The translations under genes and the position numbers were made by a program. Positions 1 to 8,842 of a DNA stretch of 64,000 bases are shown here, piece by piece. Numbering within the stretch: the first letter of the stretch is position 1; every line of letters starts with the position of its first letter. Below the pieces are notes generated by a model that saw nothing but the letters and a program-made list of their open reading frames with translations, made no database searches and was not told the DNA's origin. Source of the DNA: Dryocola sp032051265 (GTDB lineage: Bacteria > Pseudomonadota > Gammaproteobacteria > Enterobacterales > Enterobacteriaceae); assembly GCA_032051265.1 (NCBI GenBank), contig DAMBYU010000002.1, positions 620,001 through 684,000 of the forward strand, read 5' to 3'.

Positions 1-148
1 CGTTCATCACGGAAAGCACTGTCACCAGCGCCATTACGCCAAGCGTAATGCCAATGGTGGACAGCCAGGAGACAAAGCGACCGAAGCGGTCCGATGCTCG
101 CCCACGCATGTAGCGCAGGCCTATAAATAACGCGACAGGTTGATACAT
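1..148 (-). CDS. lolC: LolC, lipoprotein-releasing complex permease subunit (partial, N-terminus only)
   Basis: The reverse strand encodes the first 49 residues of a protein beginning MYQPVALFIGLRYMRG and running into a hydrophobic segment, which I recognise as the start of LolC. LolC is an inner-membrane subunit of the LolCDE ABC transporter that extracts mature lipoproteins and passes them to LolA. The start is the ATG at 148-146. The visible part holds the short cytoplasmic N-terminus and most of the first transmembrane helix; the window edge cuts the rest. It is divergent from mfd, as in E. coli. Confidence 0.93.
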   Translation of the reverse strand, partial: MYQPVALFIGLRYMRGRASDRFGRFVSWLSTIGITLGVMALVTVLSVMN

Positions 149-446
149 GAAGTCCGTCTTGTTGCAGTTGGCTTAAGCAAAGTTGGCGAGAAGTATAAAC
201 GAAGCGTGTCTGGCGGGCATAACTAATTATAAAGTTACGATTTATCTGAAAAGATTCCCGATAGCACCAGAAACAGTTTAGTCGCGTTAAAAGGCGTCCG
301 GCCATCGTAAAGGCTGATGCAGTTTGTCATCAGCATGGCGAACGCATTGATTGGGTTGCTTATGCAAAACGATCGCGGATAATAATAACTATCTGAAGTT
401 CATGGACCGATGCACACGGTGCAACCTGAGAGATTCCGATTCCGCT
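149..446. promoter_or_regulatory. lolC/mfd divergent intergenic region
   Basis: Non-coding spacer of about 300 bases between two divergent genes, so it should hold both promoters. A TATACT-like hexamer on the reverse strand (192-197) could be the -10 of lolC, and an AT-rich gataataataa stretch near 377-389 could serve mfd. No clear -35 boxes are seen. An in-frame TTG at 351 would extend Mfd by 32 residues that do not look like Mfd, so I do not use it. Confidence 0.4.
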
Positions 447-3400
447 ATGCCTGAACATTATCGCTATTCCTTACCTGTTAAAGCCGACGATCAACGCCAC
501 CTTGGTGAGCTCACCGGCTCTGCCTGCGCAACAGAAGTGGCCGAGATTGTTGAACGTCACGGCGGCCCGGTGGTGTTAGTTGCGCCCGACATGCAAAATG
601 CCCTGCGTCTGCACGATGAGATAAGCCAGTTCACCGAAAGCCTGGTCATGAATCTCGCCGACTGGGAAACGCTGCCGTATGACAGTTTCTCGCCGCATCA
701 GGAAATTATCTCATCGCGCCTCTCCACGCTTTATCAGTTGCCGACCATGAAACGCGGCGTGCTGATTATGCCGGTCAATACCCTGATGCAGCGCGTATGC
801 CCGCACAGCTACCTGCACGGTCACGCGCTGGTGATGAAAAAGGGCCAGCAGCTTTCACGCGATAACTTACGGAGCCAGCTTGAACAGGCCGGTTATCGCA
901 GCGTGGATCAGGTCATGGAGCACGGCGAGTTTGCCACGCGTGGCGCGCTACTCGATCTGTATCCAATGGGCAGCAATCAGCCGTACCGCATCGACTTTTT
1001 TGATGATGAAATCGACAGCCTGCGCATATTTGACGTGGATACCCAGCGCACGCTTGAAGAAGTGGAAGCGATCAATTTACTGCCCGCGCACGAATTCCCG
1101 ACGGATAAAGCGGCCATTGAGCTGTTCCGCAGCCAGTGGCGCGACAGGTTCGACGTGAAGCGCGAAGCAGAGCATATCTACCAGCAGGTGAGTAAAGGCA
1201 CCCTGCCCGCCGGGATCGAATACTGGCAGCCGCTGTTTTTTAGCGAGCCGCTGCCGCCGCTGTTTAGCTACTTCCCGAAAAATACGCTGGTGGTGAATAC
1301 CGGCGAGCTGGAAAGCAGCGCCGATCGTTTCTGGCAGGATGCTACCGCGCGTTTTGAGAACCGTGGCGTGGACCCCATGCGTCCGCTTCTGCCGCCAGAA
1401 AGCCTGTGGCTGCGCGTGGATGAACTGTTCAGCGAGCTGAAAACCTGGCCACGCATCCAGCTTAAGACCGAAAAACTTGCCGACAAAGCCGCGAATACCA
1501 ATCTGGGTTATCATGCCCTGCCCGACCTGGCGGTGCAGGCGCAGAACAAATCTCCGCTCGATAATTTGCGTAAATTCCTCGAATCTTTCGCAGGCCCGGT
1601 CATTTTCTCGGTAGAAAGCGAAGGCCGCCGCGAGGCGCTGGGCGAATTACTTTCGCGTATTAAAGTAGCGCCAAAGCGTATTTATCGACTCGATGAAGCA
1701 GAAGATCGCGGCCGCTATCTGATGCTCGGTGCCAGCGAACACGGCTTTATTGACACCTTGCGTAACCGCGCGCTGATATGTGAAAGCGATCTGCTGGGGG
1801 AACGCGTCAGCCGCCGTCGTCAGGATAAGCGCCGCGCCATCAACCCGGATACGCTGATCCGCAACCTGGCCGAACTGCGTACCGGGCAGCCGGTAGTGCA
1901 TCTGGAGCACGGCGTCGGACGTTACGCGGGATTAACTACGCTTGAAGCGGGCGGCATCACCGCTGAATACCTGATGCTGACCTACGCGGGCGACGCGAAG
2001 CTGTATGTGCCTGTTTCGTCCCTGCATCTCATCAGCCGTTATGCTGGCGGTGCGGAAGAAAGCGCGCCGTTGCATAAACTCGGCAGCGACGCCTGGTCCC
2101 GCGCACGGCAAAAAGCCGCTGAAAAAGTGCGCGATGTCGCAGCGGAACTGCTGGATATCTATGCCCAACGAGCCGCGAAAGAAGGCTTCGCCTTTAAACA
2201 CAATAAGGAGCAGTACCAGCTCTTCTGCGACAGCTTCCCGTTCGAAACCACGCCGGATCAGGCCCAGGCTATTAACGCCGTGTTGAGCGATATGTGCCAG
2301 CCGCTGGCGATGGACAGGCTCGTGTGCGGCGACGTTGGCTTCGGTAAAACCGAAGTGGCGATGCGTGCCGCATTCCTGGCCGTCGAAAATAATAAGCAGG
2401 TGGCGGTTCTTGTCCCGACCACGCTGCTGGCCCAGCAGCACCTCGATAACTTCCAGGACCGTTTTGCTAACTGGCCCGTGCGCGTGGAGATGCTGTCGCG
2501 TTTTCGTAGCGCCAAAGAGCAGACGCAGATCCTCGAAGAAGCCCGAGAAGGCAAAATTGATATTCTCATCGGCACGCACAAGCTGCTGCAGGACGATGTG
2601 AAGATGAAAGATCTCGGCCTGCTGATCGTTGACGAAGAGCACCGCTTCGGGGTGCGTCATAAAGAACGCATTAAGGCGATGCGCGCGGATGTCGATATTC
2701 TGACGCTTACCGCAACGCCTATTCCACGCACGCTAAATATGGCGATGAGCGGGATGCGCGACCTGTCGATTATCGCCACGCCACCGGCCCGCCGTCTGGC
2801 GGTAAAAACTTTCGTGCGTCAGTACGATGAGCTGGTGATGCGCGAAGCGATTCTGCGTGAGGTGCTGCGTGGCGGGCAAGTTTACTATCTCTACAACGAC
2901 GTGGAAAACATTCAGAAAGCGGCGGAACGCCTGGCAAATTTAGTGCCCGAAGCGCGCGTCGCCATCGGCCACGGCCAGATGCGCGAGCGCGAGCTGGAAC
3001 GCGTAATGAACGATTTCCACCACCAGCGTTTTAACGTGCTGGTCTGTACCACCATTATTGAAACCGGCATTGATATCCCGACGGCGAACACCATTATCAT
3101 CGAGCGCGCGGACCATTTCGGGCTTGCTCAGTTACACCAGCTGCGTGGCCGCGTCGGGCGTTCGCACCACCAGGCCTATGCCTGGCTGCTGACGCCGCAT
3201 CCGAAAGCGATGACCAAAGATGCGCAAAAACGCCTTGAAGCTATTGCCTCGCTGGAAGATCTGGGGGCTGGTTTTGCCCTCGCAACACACGATCTGGAAA
3301 TTCGCGGCGCGGGCGAGCTGCTGGGTGAAGGCCAGAGCGGTTCGATGGAAACCATCGGCTTCTCGCTGTATATGGAGATGCTGGAAAACGCCGTCGACGC

Positions 3401-3893
3401 GCTCAAAGAGGGCCGCGAGCCATCGCTGGAAGATTTAACCAGCAGCCAGACGGAAGTGGAGCTGCGCATGCCCGCCCTGCTGCCGGAGGATTTTATTCCG
3501 GACGTCAACACGCGCCTGTCGTTCTATAAACGCATCGCCAGCGCGAAATCCGGCCATGAACTGGATGAGCTGAAAGTCGAACTGATCGACCGCTTCGGCC
3601 TGCTGCCGGATGCCGCCCGCAATCTGCTGGATATCGCCGCGCTACGCCAGCAGGCGCAGAAACTTGGCGTGCGCAAAATTGAAGGCAATGAAAAAGGCGG
3701 CGTGATTGAGTTCGCCGAGAAAAATCATGTCGATCCGGTGTGGTTGATTGGTCTGCTGCAGAAGCAGCCGCAGCACTATCGCCTTGATGGCCCGACAAGA
3801 CTGAAATTTATGCAGGATCTTAGCGACCGCAAAACGCGCATGGACTGGGTGCGCGGCTTTATGGGCCAGCTTGCGGAGAATACGGCGGCGTAG
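447..3893 (+). CDS. mfd: Mfd, transcription-repair coupling factor
   Basis: Mfd is a DNA translocase that removes RNA polymerase stalled at lesions and recruits UvrA, coupling transcription to nucleotide excision repair. The protein has 1148 residues, the E. coli length, from ATG 447 (MPEHYRYSLPVKADDQ). The N-terminal UvrB-like module is followed by the RNA-polymerase-interaction domain (around LRTGQPVVHLEHGVGRY, about residue 475 onward), then an SF2 helicase core with Walker A GDVGFGKTE at about 628 and a DEEH box at about 729. The C-terminal TRCF domain is present. Upstream in-frame TTG starts would add an unrelated Cys-rich tail. ldtC follows on the same strand after 158 bases. Confidence 0.97.
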   Translation: MPEHYRYSLPVKADDQRHLGELTGSACATEVAEIVERHGGPVVLVAPDMQNALRLHDEISQFTESLVMNLADWETLPYDSFSPHQEIISSRLSTLYQLPTMKRGVLIMPVNTLMQRVCPHSYLHGHALVMKKGQQLSRDNLRSQLEQAGYRSVDQVMEHGEFATRGALLDLYPMGSNQPYRIDFFDDEIDSLRIFDVDTQRTLEEVEAINLLPAHEFPTDKAAIELFRSQWRDRFDVKREAEHIYQQVSKGTLPAGIEYWQPLFFSEPLPPLFSYFPKNTLVVNTGELESSADRFWQDATARFENRGVDPMRPLLPPESLWLRVDELFSELKTWPRIQLKTEKLADKAANTNLGYHALPDLAVQAQNKSPLDNLRKFLESFAGPVIFSVESEGRREALGELLSRIKVAPKRIYRLDEAEDRGRYLMLGASEHGFIDTLRNRALICESDLLGERVSRRRQDKRRAINPDTLIRNLAELRTGQPVVHLEHGVGRYAGLTTLEAGGITAEYLMLTYAGDAKLYVPVSSLHLISRYAGGAEESAPLHKLGSDAWSRARQKAAEKVRDVAAELLDIYAQRAAKEGFAFKHNKEQYQLFCDSFPFETTPDQAQAINAVLSDMCQPLAMDRLVCGDVGFGKTEVAMRAAFLAVENNKQVAVLVPTTLLAQQHLDNFQDRFANWPVRVEMLSRFRSAKEQTQILEEAREGKIDILIGTHKLLQDDVKMKDLGLLIVDEEHRFGVRHKERIKAMRADVDILTLTATPIPRTLNMAMSGMRDLSIIATPPARRLAVKTFVRQYDELVMREAILREVLRGGQVYYLYNDVENIQKAAERLANLVPEARVAIGHGQMRERELERVMNDFHHQRFNVLVCTTIIETGIDIPTANTIIIERADHFGLAQLHQLRGRVGRSHHQAYAWLLTPHPKAMTKDAQKRLEAIASLEDLGAGFALATHDLEIRGAGELLGEGQSGSMETIGFSLYMEMLENAVDALKEGREPSLEDLTSSQTEVELRMPALLPEDFIPDVNTRLSFYKRIASAKSGHELDELKVELIDRFGLLPDAARNLLDIAALRQQAQKLGVRKIEGNEKGGVIEFAEKNHVDPVWLIGLLQKQPQHYRLDGPTRLKFMQDLSDRKTRMDWVRGFMGQLAENTAA

Positions 3894-3905
3894 CGGCAGT
3901 TTTAA

Positions 3906-3929
3906 GCGCCTTACCTTTTCGTAAGGCGC
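3906..3929. terminator. Hairpin after mfd (weak terminator candidate)
   Basis: A 9-bp perfect stem (gcgccttac / gtaaggcgc) with a CTTTTC loop starts 13 bases after the mfd stop. No T-run follows, so it may be an mRNA-protecting 3' hairpin rather than an efficient terminator. Confidence 0.45.
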
Positions 3930-4051
3930 CACATCCTGAAACATTTACACGTTCTTTGCAATCCGCCAGGGTTTCCCGACACTGGCTCCCCGCATAATTC
4001 CTGATTAACTCTTTCATAACATTCGCCTTAATAAGAATGAGGTTTAGCGTC

Positions 4052-5017
4052 ATGCGCTTTTCGCGATTTTTCTCAACGCCCGCAAGCACGCTGGCATCGA
4101 TAATACTCCTCTTAACCACTCTGGCTTCGCTTCCGGCAAGCGCCAACTCCTGGCCGTTACCGGCCCCGGGCAGCCGTCTTGTCGGCCAGAACGTTTTTCA
4201 CGTTGTGCACAATGACGGCGGCTCGCTGGAATCTATCGCCAAAAAGTACAACGTCGGCTTCCTTGCGCTGTTGCAGGCTAATCCCGGCGTCGATCCTTAC
4301 GTTCCACGTGCCGGAAGCGTGCTGACCATTCCGCTTCAGACGCTGCTGCCAGATGCGCCGCGTGAGGGCCTGGTCATCAACCTCGCCGAACTGCGCGTCT
4401 ACTATTACCCTGCGGGTAAAAATAGCGTCACGGTTTATCCTATCGGTATCGGCCAGTTGGGTGGGGATACGATGACGCCAACGATGCAAACGACCGTCTC
4501 CGACAAGCGAGCAAATCCCACCTGGACGCCGACCGCAAACATTCGTGCGCGCTATCTGGCAAACGGAATTAAATTGCCCGCCGTCGTGCCGGCAGGCCCG
4601 GACAACCCGATGGGCCATCACGCTATCCGCCTCGCGGCCTATGGTGGGGTTTATCTGCTGCACGGCACCAATGCTGATTTTGGCATCGGCATGCGCGTAA
4701 GCTCCGGCTGTATCCGCCTGCGCGATAACGACATTAAAGCGCTTTATAAAGAGCTGACTCCGGGCACGCCGGTACGCATCATCAACACGCCAGTTAAAGT
4801 ATCCGTTGAGCCGGATGGTCGACGACTGGTTGAGGTGCATCAGCCGCTGTCGAAGTCGATTGATGACGACCCGAAGGTGCTGCCGATCCTGCTCAACGAG
4901 CAGATGAAGCAGTTCCAGGCCGCACCGGAAACGGATGCGCAGATTATGGAGCGGGCGATGCAGCATCGCTCCGGTATGCCCGTTGAGGTAAACGCTCACG
5001 CGGAAAACGTCATTTAA
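4052..5017 (+). CDS. ldtC: LdtC (YcfS), L,D-transpeptidase attaching Braun lipoprotein
   Basis: Periplasmic L,D-transpeptidase that links the C-terminal lysine of Lpp to meso-diaminopimelate in peptidoglycan. The protein has 321 residues (E. coli 320). It has a cleavable signal peptide ending near LPASANS, a LysM-like stretch (NDGGSLESIAKKYNVGF) and a YkuD catalytic domain. The catalytic cysteine is about Cys220 in SSGCIRLRD, with the usual upstream histidine in HGTNADFG. I choose ATG 4052 because a GAGG lies 9 bases upstream; an in-frame ATG at 4037 would contain that ribosome-binding site. It follows mfd as in E. coli. Confidence 0.95.
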   Translation: MRFSRFFSTPASTLASIILLLTTLASLPASANSWPLPAPGSRLVGQNVFHVVHNDGGSLESIAKKYNVGFLALLQANPGVDPYVPRAGSVLTIPLQTLLPDAPREGLVINLAELRVYYYPAGKNSVTVYPIGIGQLGGDTMTPTMQTTVSDKRANPTWTPTANIRARYLANGIKLPAVVPAGPDNPMGHHAIRLAAYGGVYLLHGTNADFGIGMRVSSGCIRLRDNDIKALYKELTPGTPVRIINTPVKVSVEPDGRRLVEVHQPLSKSIDDDPKVLPILLNEQMKQFQAAPETDAQIMERAMQHRSGMPVEVNAHAENVI

Positions 5018-5034
5018 GTTAACGCTGCTGGATG

Positions 5035-5068
5035 AAAAGCACCGATTGCGCGTTTCGTCGGTGCTTTT
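5035..5068 (+). terminator. Rho-independent terminator of ldtC
   Basis: An 11-bp perfect stem (aaaagcaccga / tcggtgctttt) is followed by a T-run. It begins 18 bases after the ldtC stop and lies between ldtC and the convergent LysR gene, so it may work in both directions. Confidence 0.85.
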
Positions 5069-5071
5069 TTA

Positions 5072-6019
5072 TTATTCTTTCTCGCCGTTTACCGCCAACA
5101 TTTTTTGCCGACAAACGCTTAGCACGAGTTCTCTGAGCCAGCGTTGAGCCGGATCGACCTCTGAGCGGGGATGCCACATTTGCGAAACGGTGATCGCCTG
5201 CGTTTTTACCGGCAGCTCAAATGCCCGGAGCGTTGCAGGCGCCCCGTCTCCCCAGTCCACAGGCTGATTGATAAGAAAAGAGGCGGGTAAAAGCGCCACA
5301 AGATCCGAGGCCTGAGCCACCGCCAGCGCGGCGGGGAAGCTCGGCACCCGGGCGACAATATTGCGCTTCAGGCCAAGCTCAGCCAGCGCCTCGTCAACGG
5401 GGCCGAGCTTGTCTGCACGGCGAGAGGCGACGACATGTCCGTAAGAGGCGTACAGTTTTGCGGTTATTTCAGCTGCTTGCTCAAGAGGATGGCCTTTTCT
5501 GACCACGCCCAGAAACCGATCCCTGAACAGCGCCTGCAGGCGGATTTCCGGCCCCATATTTCCCAGAACCCCTATCTCAAGATCGACCAGACCTTCACGC
5601 AAAGCGCCCGACGCTTTTTCAGGTTTTGGCACAAAACACAGGCGCACCAGCGGGGCGGCCTTAGCGGCTGCGGCGATCAGCGAAGCGCCAAGGGCAACAA
5701 CAAATCCATCGTTAGCGCGGAGGATAAAAGTGCGTTCAAGGGTGGACAAGTTTAACTGCGATGAGGGAGGACGAAGAATGGCGCGAGCTTCCAGGACGGC
5801 ATGCTGCGTACGCTCACGAATTTCTTCGGCGTAAGGCGTCAGCACCATATTACGTCCGGCCCGGACCAGCAGAGGATCGCCCGTTACCGCACGAAGCCGG
5901 CTGAGCGTTCGGCTCATAGCCGAGGCGCTTAAGCCCAGCCTGCGGGCAGCGCCTGCCACGCTTTGTTGAGCAAGGAGCGCATTAAGCGCAATAAGTAAAT
6001 TGAAATCGGGTTCAGTCAT
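5072..6019 (-). CDS. LysR-family transcriptional regulator
   Basis: The protein has about 315 residues. It has an N-terminal winged helix-turn-helix (roughly 5-65, LLAQQSVAGAARRLGLSASA then SRTLSRLR) and a LysR substrate-binding domain. It is divergent from a DHA2-type efflux gene, the usual arrangement for a regulator controlling its neighbour in response to a small, often aromatic, ligand. I take ATG 6019; a GTG directly upstream (6022) is an alternative. The gene is not found between ldtC and bhsA in E. coli, so it is part of an inserted two-gene module. The ligand cannot be read from the sequence. Confidence 0.85.
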   Translation of the reverse strand: MTEPDFNLLIALNALLAQQSVAGAARRLGLSASAMSRTLSRLRAVTGDPLLVRAGRNMVLTPYAEEIRERTQHAVLEARAILRPPSSQLNLSTLERTFILRANDGFVVALGASLIAAAAKAAPLVRLCFVPKPEKASGALREGLVDLEIGVLGNMGPEIRLQALFRDRFLGVVRKGHPLEQAAEITAKLYASYGHVVASRRADKLGPVDEALAELGLKRNIVARVPSFPAALAVAQASDLVALLPASFLINQPVDWGDGAPATLRAFELPVKTQAITVSQMWHPRSEVDPAQRWLRELVLSVCRQKMLAVNGEKE

Positions 6020-6096
6020 CACTGCTCGTCCTGTTACGTGGCGTTTCGTGCAGGTTATAAGTGCAAATGCTGCGTCTTCCGCCCTGTCTGATGCAT

Positions 6097-6141
6097 AAGT
6101 ATATTTCCCGAACTAACCATCCAATGGCTGAGGGTATACTT
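6097..6141. promoter_or_regulatory. Promoter region with AAGTATA...TATACTT inverted repeat between LysR and efflux genes
   Basis: In the short spacer between the divergent genes, AAGTATA (6097-6103) is repeated in inverted orientation as TATACTT (6135-6141), 31 bases apart. The first arm overlaps a TATATT hexamer (6100-6105) that could be a -10 box for the efflux gene. The layout is compatible with a regulator operator, but no classic T-N11-A box stands out. Confidence 0.35.
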
Positions 6142-6143
6142 TT

Positions 6144-7586
6144 ATGGAATTATTCTCCAACAAACCGGGCGACGACGGGCTTCCGGGAGGTGAACGAAGT
6201 GTTGCTATGGCAGCCGTAATGGCCGCCACCGCCATGGGCGTTTTCGACGGGTCCGTTGTCAATATCGCCCTGCCGCAGATTGCCCATTCGCTTAACGTTT
6301 CCCCTGCTGCCGCAGTCTGGATCTCTAACGGCTACCTTTTATCCGTGGCGATGACGCTGGCGATATTTTCCGCGCTCGCCGCTCGACTGGGCTTTCGGAC
6401 GCTTTTTGCGTTCGGGCTTGGCCTTTTCACGCTCTCTTCTCTTGGCTGCGCCCTCTCCTCTTCACTGGAAACATTGATCGCCATGCGCCTGTTACAGGGT
6501 ATTGGGGGAGCAGCAACGCTGAGCATCGCCCCAGCAGTCCTGCGCACGGTTTTTCCCAGCCGCCTGCTGGGACGCATTCTGGGTTTGCATGCTTTATTGA
6601 TTGCCACAAGTACCGCTATTGCGCCGATTCTGGGCGGCACGATGCTGTCGGCTTTACGCTGGCAATGGTTATTTCTTATCAACATTCCCCTCGGTCTTAT
6701 CTCCATGGCGCTCGCTCTTCGGGCCATTCCTGGCAAACCTTCCGCAGCAAAAGACCCTTTTGATTTCGCGGGAGCCATCTTATCGGCAGTTATGCTGGGT
6801 GGAGTGATCCTTGCCGCAAACGCTTTTTCGCCAGCGGGCGGCAGAGTGGTAACCTCTTCGATGCTGGCAACGGCCCTTGCTTATGGACTCATCGCATTTA
6901 TCGCAGGCGGGCTGTTTATCTGGCGTCAGCGTCGAGCCTCAAAGCCCCTTATGCCGTTGGAAATATTTCGCTCGCCTCGATTTTCCCTTGCGGCATTAAC
7001 CTCTCTGGCCTCCTTTGTCAGTCAGGGAATGACCTTCGTAACGCTGCCCTTCCTCTTCCAGAGCGTTTATGGATACAGCGCGCTGGCCTCCGCGCTGCTG
7101 TTTCTGCCCTGGCCGGCGGGGATTGTGCTGGTCGCGCCGTACGCAGGCCGGCTGGCCGATCGCTATCCGCCTGCCATCCTCTCGACCGTCGGGCTGTGCA
7201 TATTTGCCTGTGGGCTGGCTTTGCTGGCGCAGCTTCCCGAACACGCGCAGGAGTGGGATATTGCTTTGCGGAGCTTGCTGTGCGGTATCGGTTTTGGCTG
7301 TTTTCAAAGCCCGAATAATCGTGAAATGCTGTCAAACGTTGCTCGTGAAAACAGCGGGTATGCTTCAGGCGTGCTGGCGATAATGCGCACTTTCGGGCAG
7401 TGCCTGGGCACGGCTTTCGTCGGGGTGATTTTATCGGCGATGGCTCAGCCCGCGCTGAAAAACATGATTCAGGAAGATTTGGCGGTGCGACTCAGCCTCT
7501 GGGTGGCAACAGCCGCCACTTTGCTAGCCATACTCGTTAGCATGAGCCGTTTGCGGAATCTGCGCAAACAACGCAAGCTGGCCTGA
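6144..7586 (+). CDS. DHA2-type MFS efflux transporter
   Basis: The protein has 480 residues and about 14 predicted transmembrane helices. It carries MFS signatures near the N-terminus: DGSVVNIALPQI (motif D1-like) and RLLQGIGGAATLSIAPAVLR (motif B/C region). Length and motifs resemble the DHA2 proton/drug antiporters (SmvA, QacA, YebQ). It probably exports a toxic compound across the inner membrane; the substrate is unknown. A GAGGG precedes ATG 6144. The gene is divergent from a LysR regulator, ends in a strong terminator, and is an addition relative to the E. coli gene order. Confidence 0.88.
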   Translation: MELFSNKPGDDGLPGGERSVAMAAVMAATAMGVFDGSVVNIALPQIAHSLNVSPAAAVWISNGYLLSVAMTLAIFSALAARLGFRTLFAFGLGLFTLSSLGCALSSSLETLIAMRLLQGIGGAATLSIAPAVLRTVFPSRLLGRILGLHALLIATSTAIAPILGGTMLSALRWQWLFLINIPLGLISMALALRAIPGKPSAAKDPFDFAGAILSAVMLGGVILAANAFSPAGGRVVTSSMLATALAYGLIAFIAGGLFIWRQRRASKPLMPLEIFRSPRFSLAALTSLASFVSQGMTFVTLPFLFQSVYGYSALASALLFLPWPAGIVLVAPYAGRLADRYPPAILSTVGLCIFACGLALLAQLPEHAQEWDIALRSLLCGIGFGCFQSPNNREMLSNVARENSGYASGVLAIMRTFGQCLGTAFVGVILSAMAQPALKNMIQEDLAVRLSLWVATAATLLAILVSMSRLRNLRKQRKLA

Positions 7587-7593
7587 GAAAAAG

Positions 7594-7622
7594 CAAAAGC
7601 CTTGTCGAAGACAAGGCTTTTG
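7594..7622. terminator. Bidirectional terminator after the efflux gene
   Basis: A 13-bp perfect stem (caaaagccttgtc / gacaaggcttttg) with a GAA loop and an A-rich left and T-rich right flank lies just after the efflux stop, between it and the convergent bhsA. Confidence 0.85.
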
Positions 7623-7667
7623 TGGCATGGCATACAGAGCAGGCGTGTTGAGGGTTGCGCCCGTTTG

Positions 7668-7925
7668 TTATTTATAGATAACAGCGGTGCCGTGCAGCGT
7701 GTTCGGACCGGTTACAGAAGTGATGCGGAACGATTTAGCGCCCATGGCATCAGCTTTAGCAGCCAGTTGGTCTTCCAGTGAACCCAGGTTAGTCCCGGCG
7801 TTTGCGCTGATGGTGCCGACTTTTTGTTGGTCAGCAGGCGTAGCCTGAACTTCTACAGCCGCAAGGCTTGCGAATGAGACAGAACTAAGCATTACAGCCG
7901 CGATAAGAGTTTTGATGTTTTTCAT
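7668..7925 (-). CDS. bhsA: BhsA (YcfR), outer-membrane stress/biofilm protein, DUF1471 family
   Basis: Small exported protein of 85 residues, nearly identical in layout to E. coli BhsA. A signal peptide ends at ASLA|AVEVQ, and the mature DUF1471 fold of about 62 residues carries the typical SITSVTGPNTLHGTA-type end (here FRITSVTGPNTLHGTAVIYK). In E. coli BhsA is induced by copper, acid, peroxide and chlorine stress, lowers copper permeability and affects biofilm formation. It is divergent from comR, which encodes its repressor in E. coli, so the regulatory pair is conserved here despite insertions on both sides. Confidence 0.95.
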   Translation of the reverse strand: MKNIKTLIAAVMLSSVSFASLAAVEVQATPADQQKVGTISANAGTNLGSLEDQLAAKADAMGAKSFRITSVTGPNTLHGTAVIYK

Positions 7926-7966
7926 GGTAGAGACCTTCAGCAGATGTTTTTAGATGCCGTTAGCTT

Positions 7967-8049
7967 AATTAGTTAACGATCGATACATAAATGATAAACG
8001 TGATCTGCATCACAGGTCAACATTATTTTATAATGACCATTAACTAATT
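7967..8049. promoter_or_regulatory. 10-bp inverted repeat flanking the bhsA-comR promoter region
   Basis: AATTAGTTAA (7967-7976) recurs as its exact reverse complement TTAACTAATT (8040-8049). The arms enclose 63 bases with a CRP-like site. The position between the repressor gene and its target makes these candidate ComR operator half-sites or two separate operators. This is inference from symmetry only. Confidence 0.35.
7999..8014. promoter_or_regulatory. CRP-binding site candidate upstream of bhsA
   Basis: CGTGA-TCTGCA-TCACA matches 9 of the 10 conserved positions of the CRP consensus TGTGA-N6-TCACA. It lies 74-89 bases upstream of the bhsA start, a plausible activator position. Confidence 0.6.
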
Positions 8050-8171
8050 TGTAAACCTATTATTTTTCATTAGCATAGGAAAAATTTATATTTAGACAGA
8101 TGCTGCTGGCTACCTGCGGCGATAATTTTTATAATGATCGCTCACTAAACAGACAAAGGTTAAACGGCAAT

Positions 8172-8804
8172 ATGTCTACTGACGCAAGCTGCATTAAAAA
8201 AAGCCGTGGCCGACCGAAAGTGTTCGACAGGGAAGCAGCACTCGATAAGGCCATGACGCTGTTCTGGCAACACGGCTATGAGGCAACCTCTATGGCGCAT
8301 CTGGTTGAAGCGACGGGCGCGAAAGCGCCAACGCTCTATGCCGAGTTCAGCAATAAAGAGGGATTATTCCGGGCCGTGCTCGATCATTACATCGCCCGCT
8401 TTGCAGAAAAGCACGACGCATGTCTGTTCTGCGAAGATCGTACGCTTGAAGAGGCGCTTGAGGATTACCTCTTTACGGTGGCGAAGCGCTTTACCGATAA
8501 AGATACCCCGTCGGGCTGCTTTATCATCTGTACTTCATCGGTACTGGCGGCCTCTTCTGAAGATATTGCGGCCACGATTAAAGCACGCCACGCCATGCAG
8601 GAAGAGACGCTGGTGCGTTTCCTGACGCAAAGACAGCAGCAAGGTGAAATTCCTCCCGGCAGCGATGCCCGGGCGCTCGCCAGATATCTGTGCTGCATTA
8701 TTCAGGGTATGTCGGTCAGCTCCCGTGAAAACGCAAGCTATGAAGATTTGCTGAGTATCGTGAAGACCACGCTCCGTCTGTGGCCCGAGCTGAAAAAAGG
8801 TTAA
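8172..8804 (+). CDS. comR: ComR (YcfQ), TetR-family repressor of bhsA
   Basis: TetR-type regulator of 210 residues. The N-terminal helix-turn-helix (about 25-60, ALDKAMTLFWQHGYEATSMA then EFSNKEGLFRAVLDHY) is followed by an all-helical ligand domain ending LRLWPELKKG. It clearly matches E. coli ComR, which represses bhsA and responds to copper. I start at ATG 8172 (MSTDASCIKKSRGRPKVFD); a longer form from 8100 would add 24 residues not seen in the family. Downstream genes differ from E. coli, where ycfJ is next. Confidence 0.92.
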   Translation: MSTDASCIKKSRGRPKVFDREAALDKAMTLFWQHGYEATSMAHLVEATGAKAPTLYAEFSNKEGLFRAVLDHYIARFAEKHDACLFCEDRTLEEALEDYLFTVAKRFTDKDTPSGCFIICTSSVLAASSEDIAATIKARHAMQEETLVRFLTQRQQQGEIPPGSDARALARYLCCIIQGMSVSSRENASYEDLLSIVKTTLRLWPELKKG

Positions 8805-8810
8805 TTTATC

Positions 8811-8832
8811 TCCCTCTCCATCGGGAGAGGGA
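8811..8832. terminator. Hairpin between convergent comR and the siderophore reductase gene
   Basis: A 9-bp perfect stem (tccctctcc / ggagaggga) has a 4-base loop just after comR. No T-run is present. The ccctctcc...ggagaggg type of repeat is common between enterobacterial genes. Confidence 0.5.
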
Positions 8833-8842
8833 ATCGCCCTGC

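Noticed and set aside
1932..2660. 242-codon reverse open frame opposite mfd
   Set aside because: It is antisense to the conserved helicase part of mfd; open because of codon bias in a GC-rich gene.
8811..8832. Possible REP or ERIC element
   Set aside because: It is only a simple 9-bp hairpin of a type common between enterobacterial genes; the longer conserved REP or ERIC sequence is not present.
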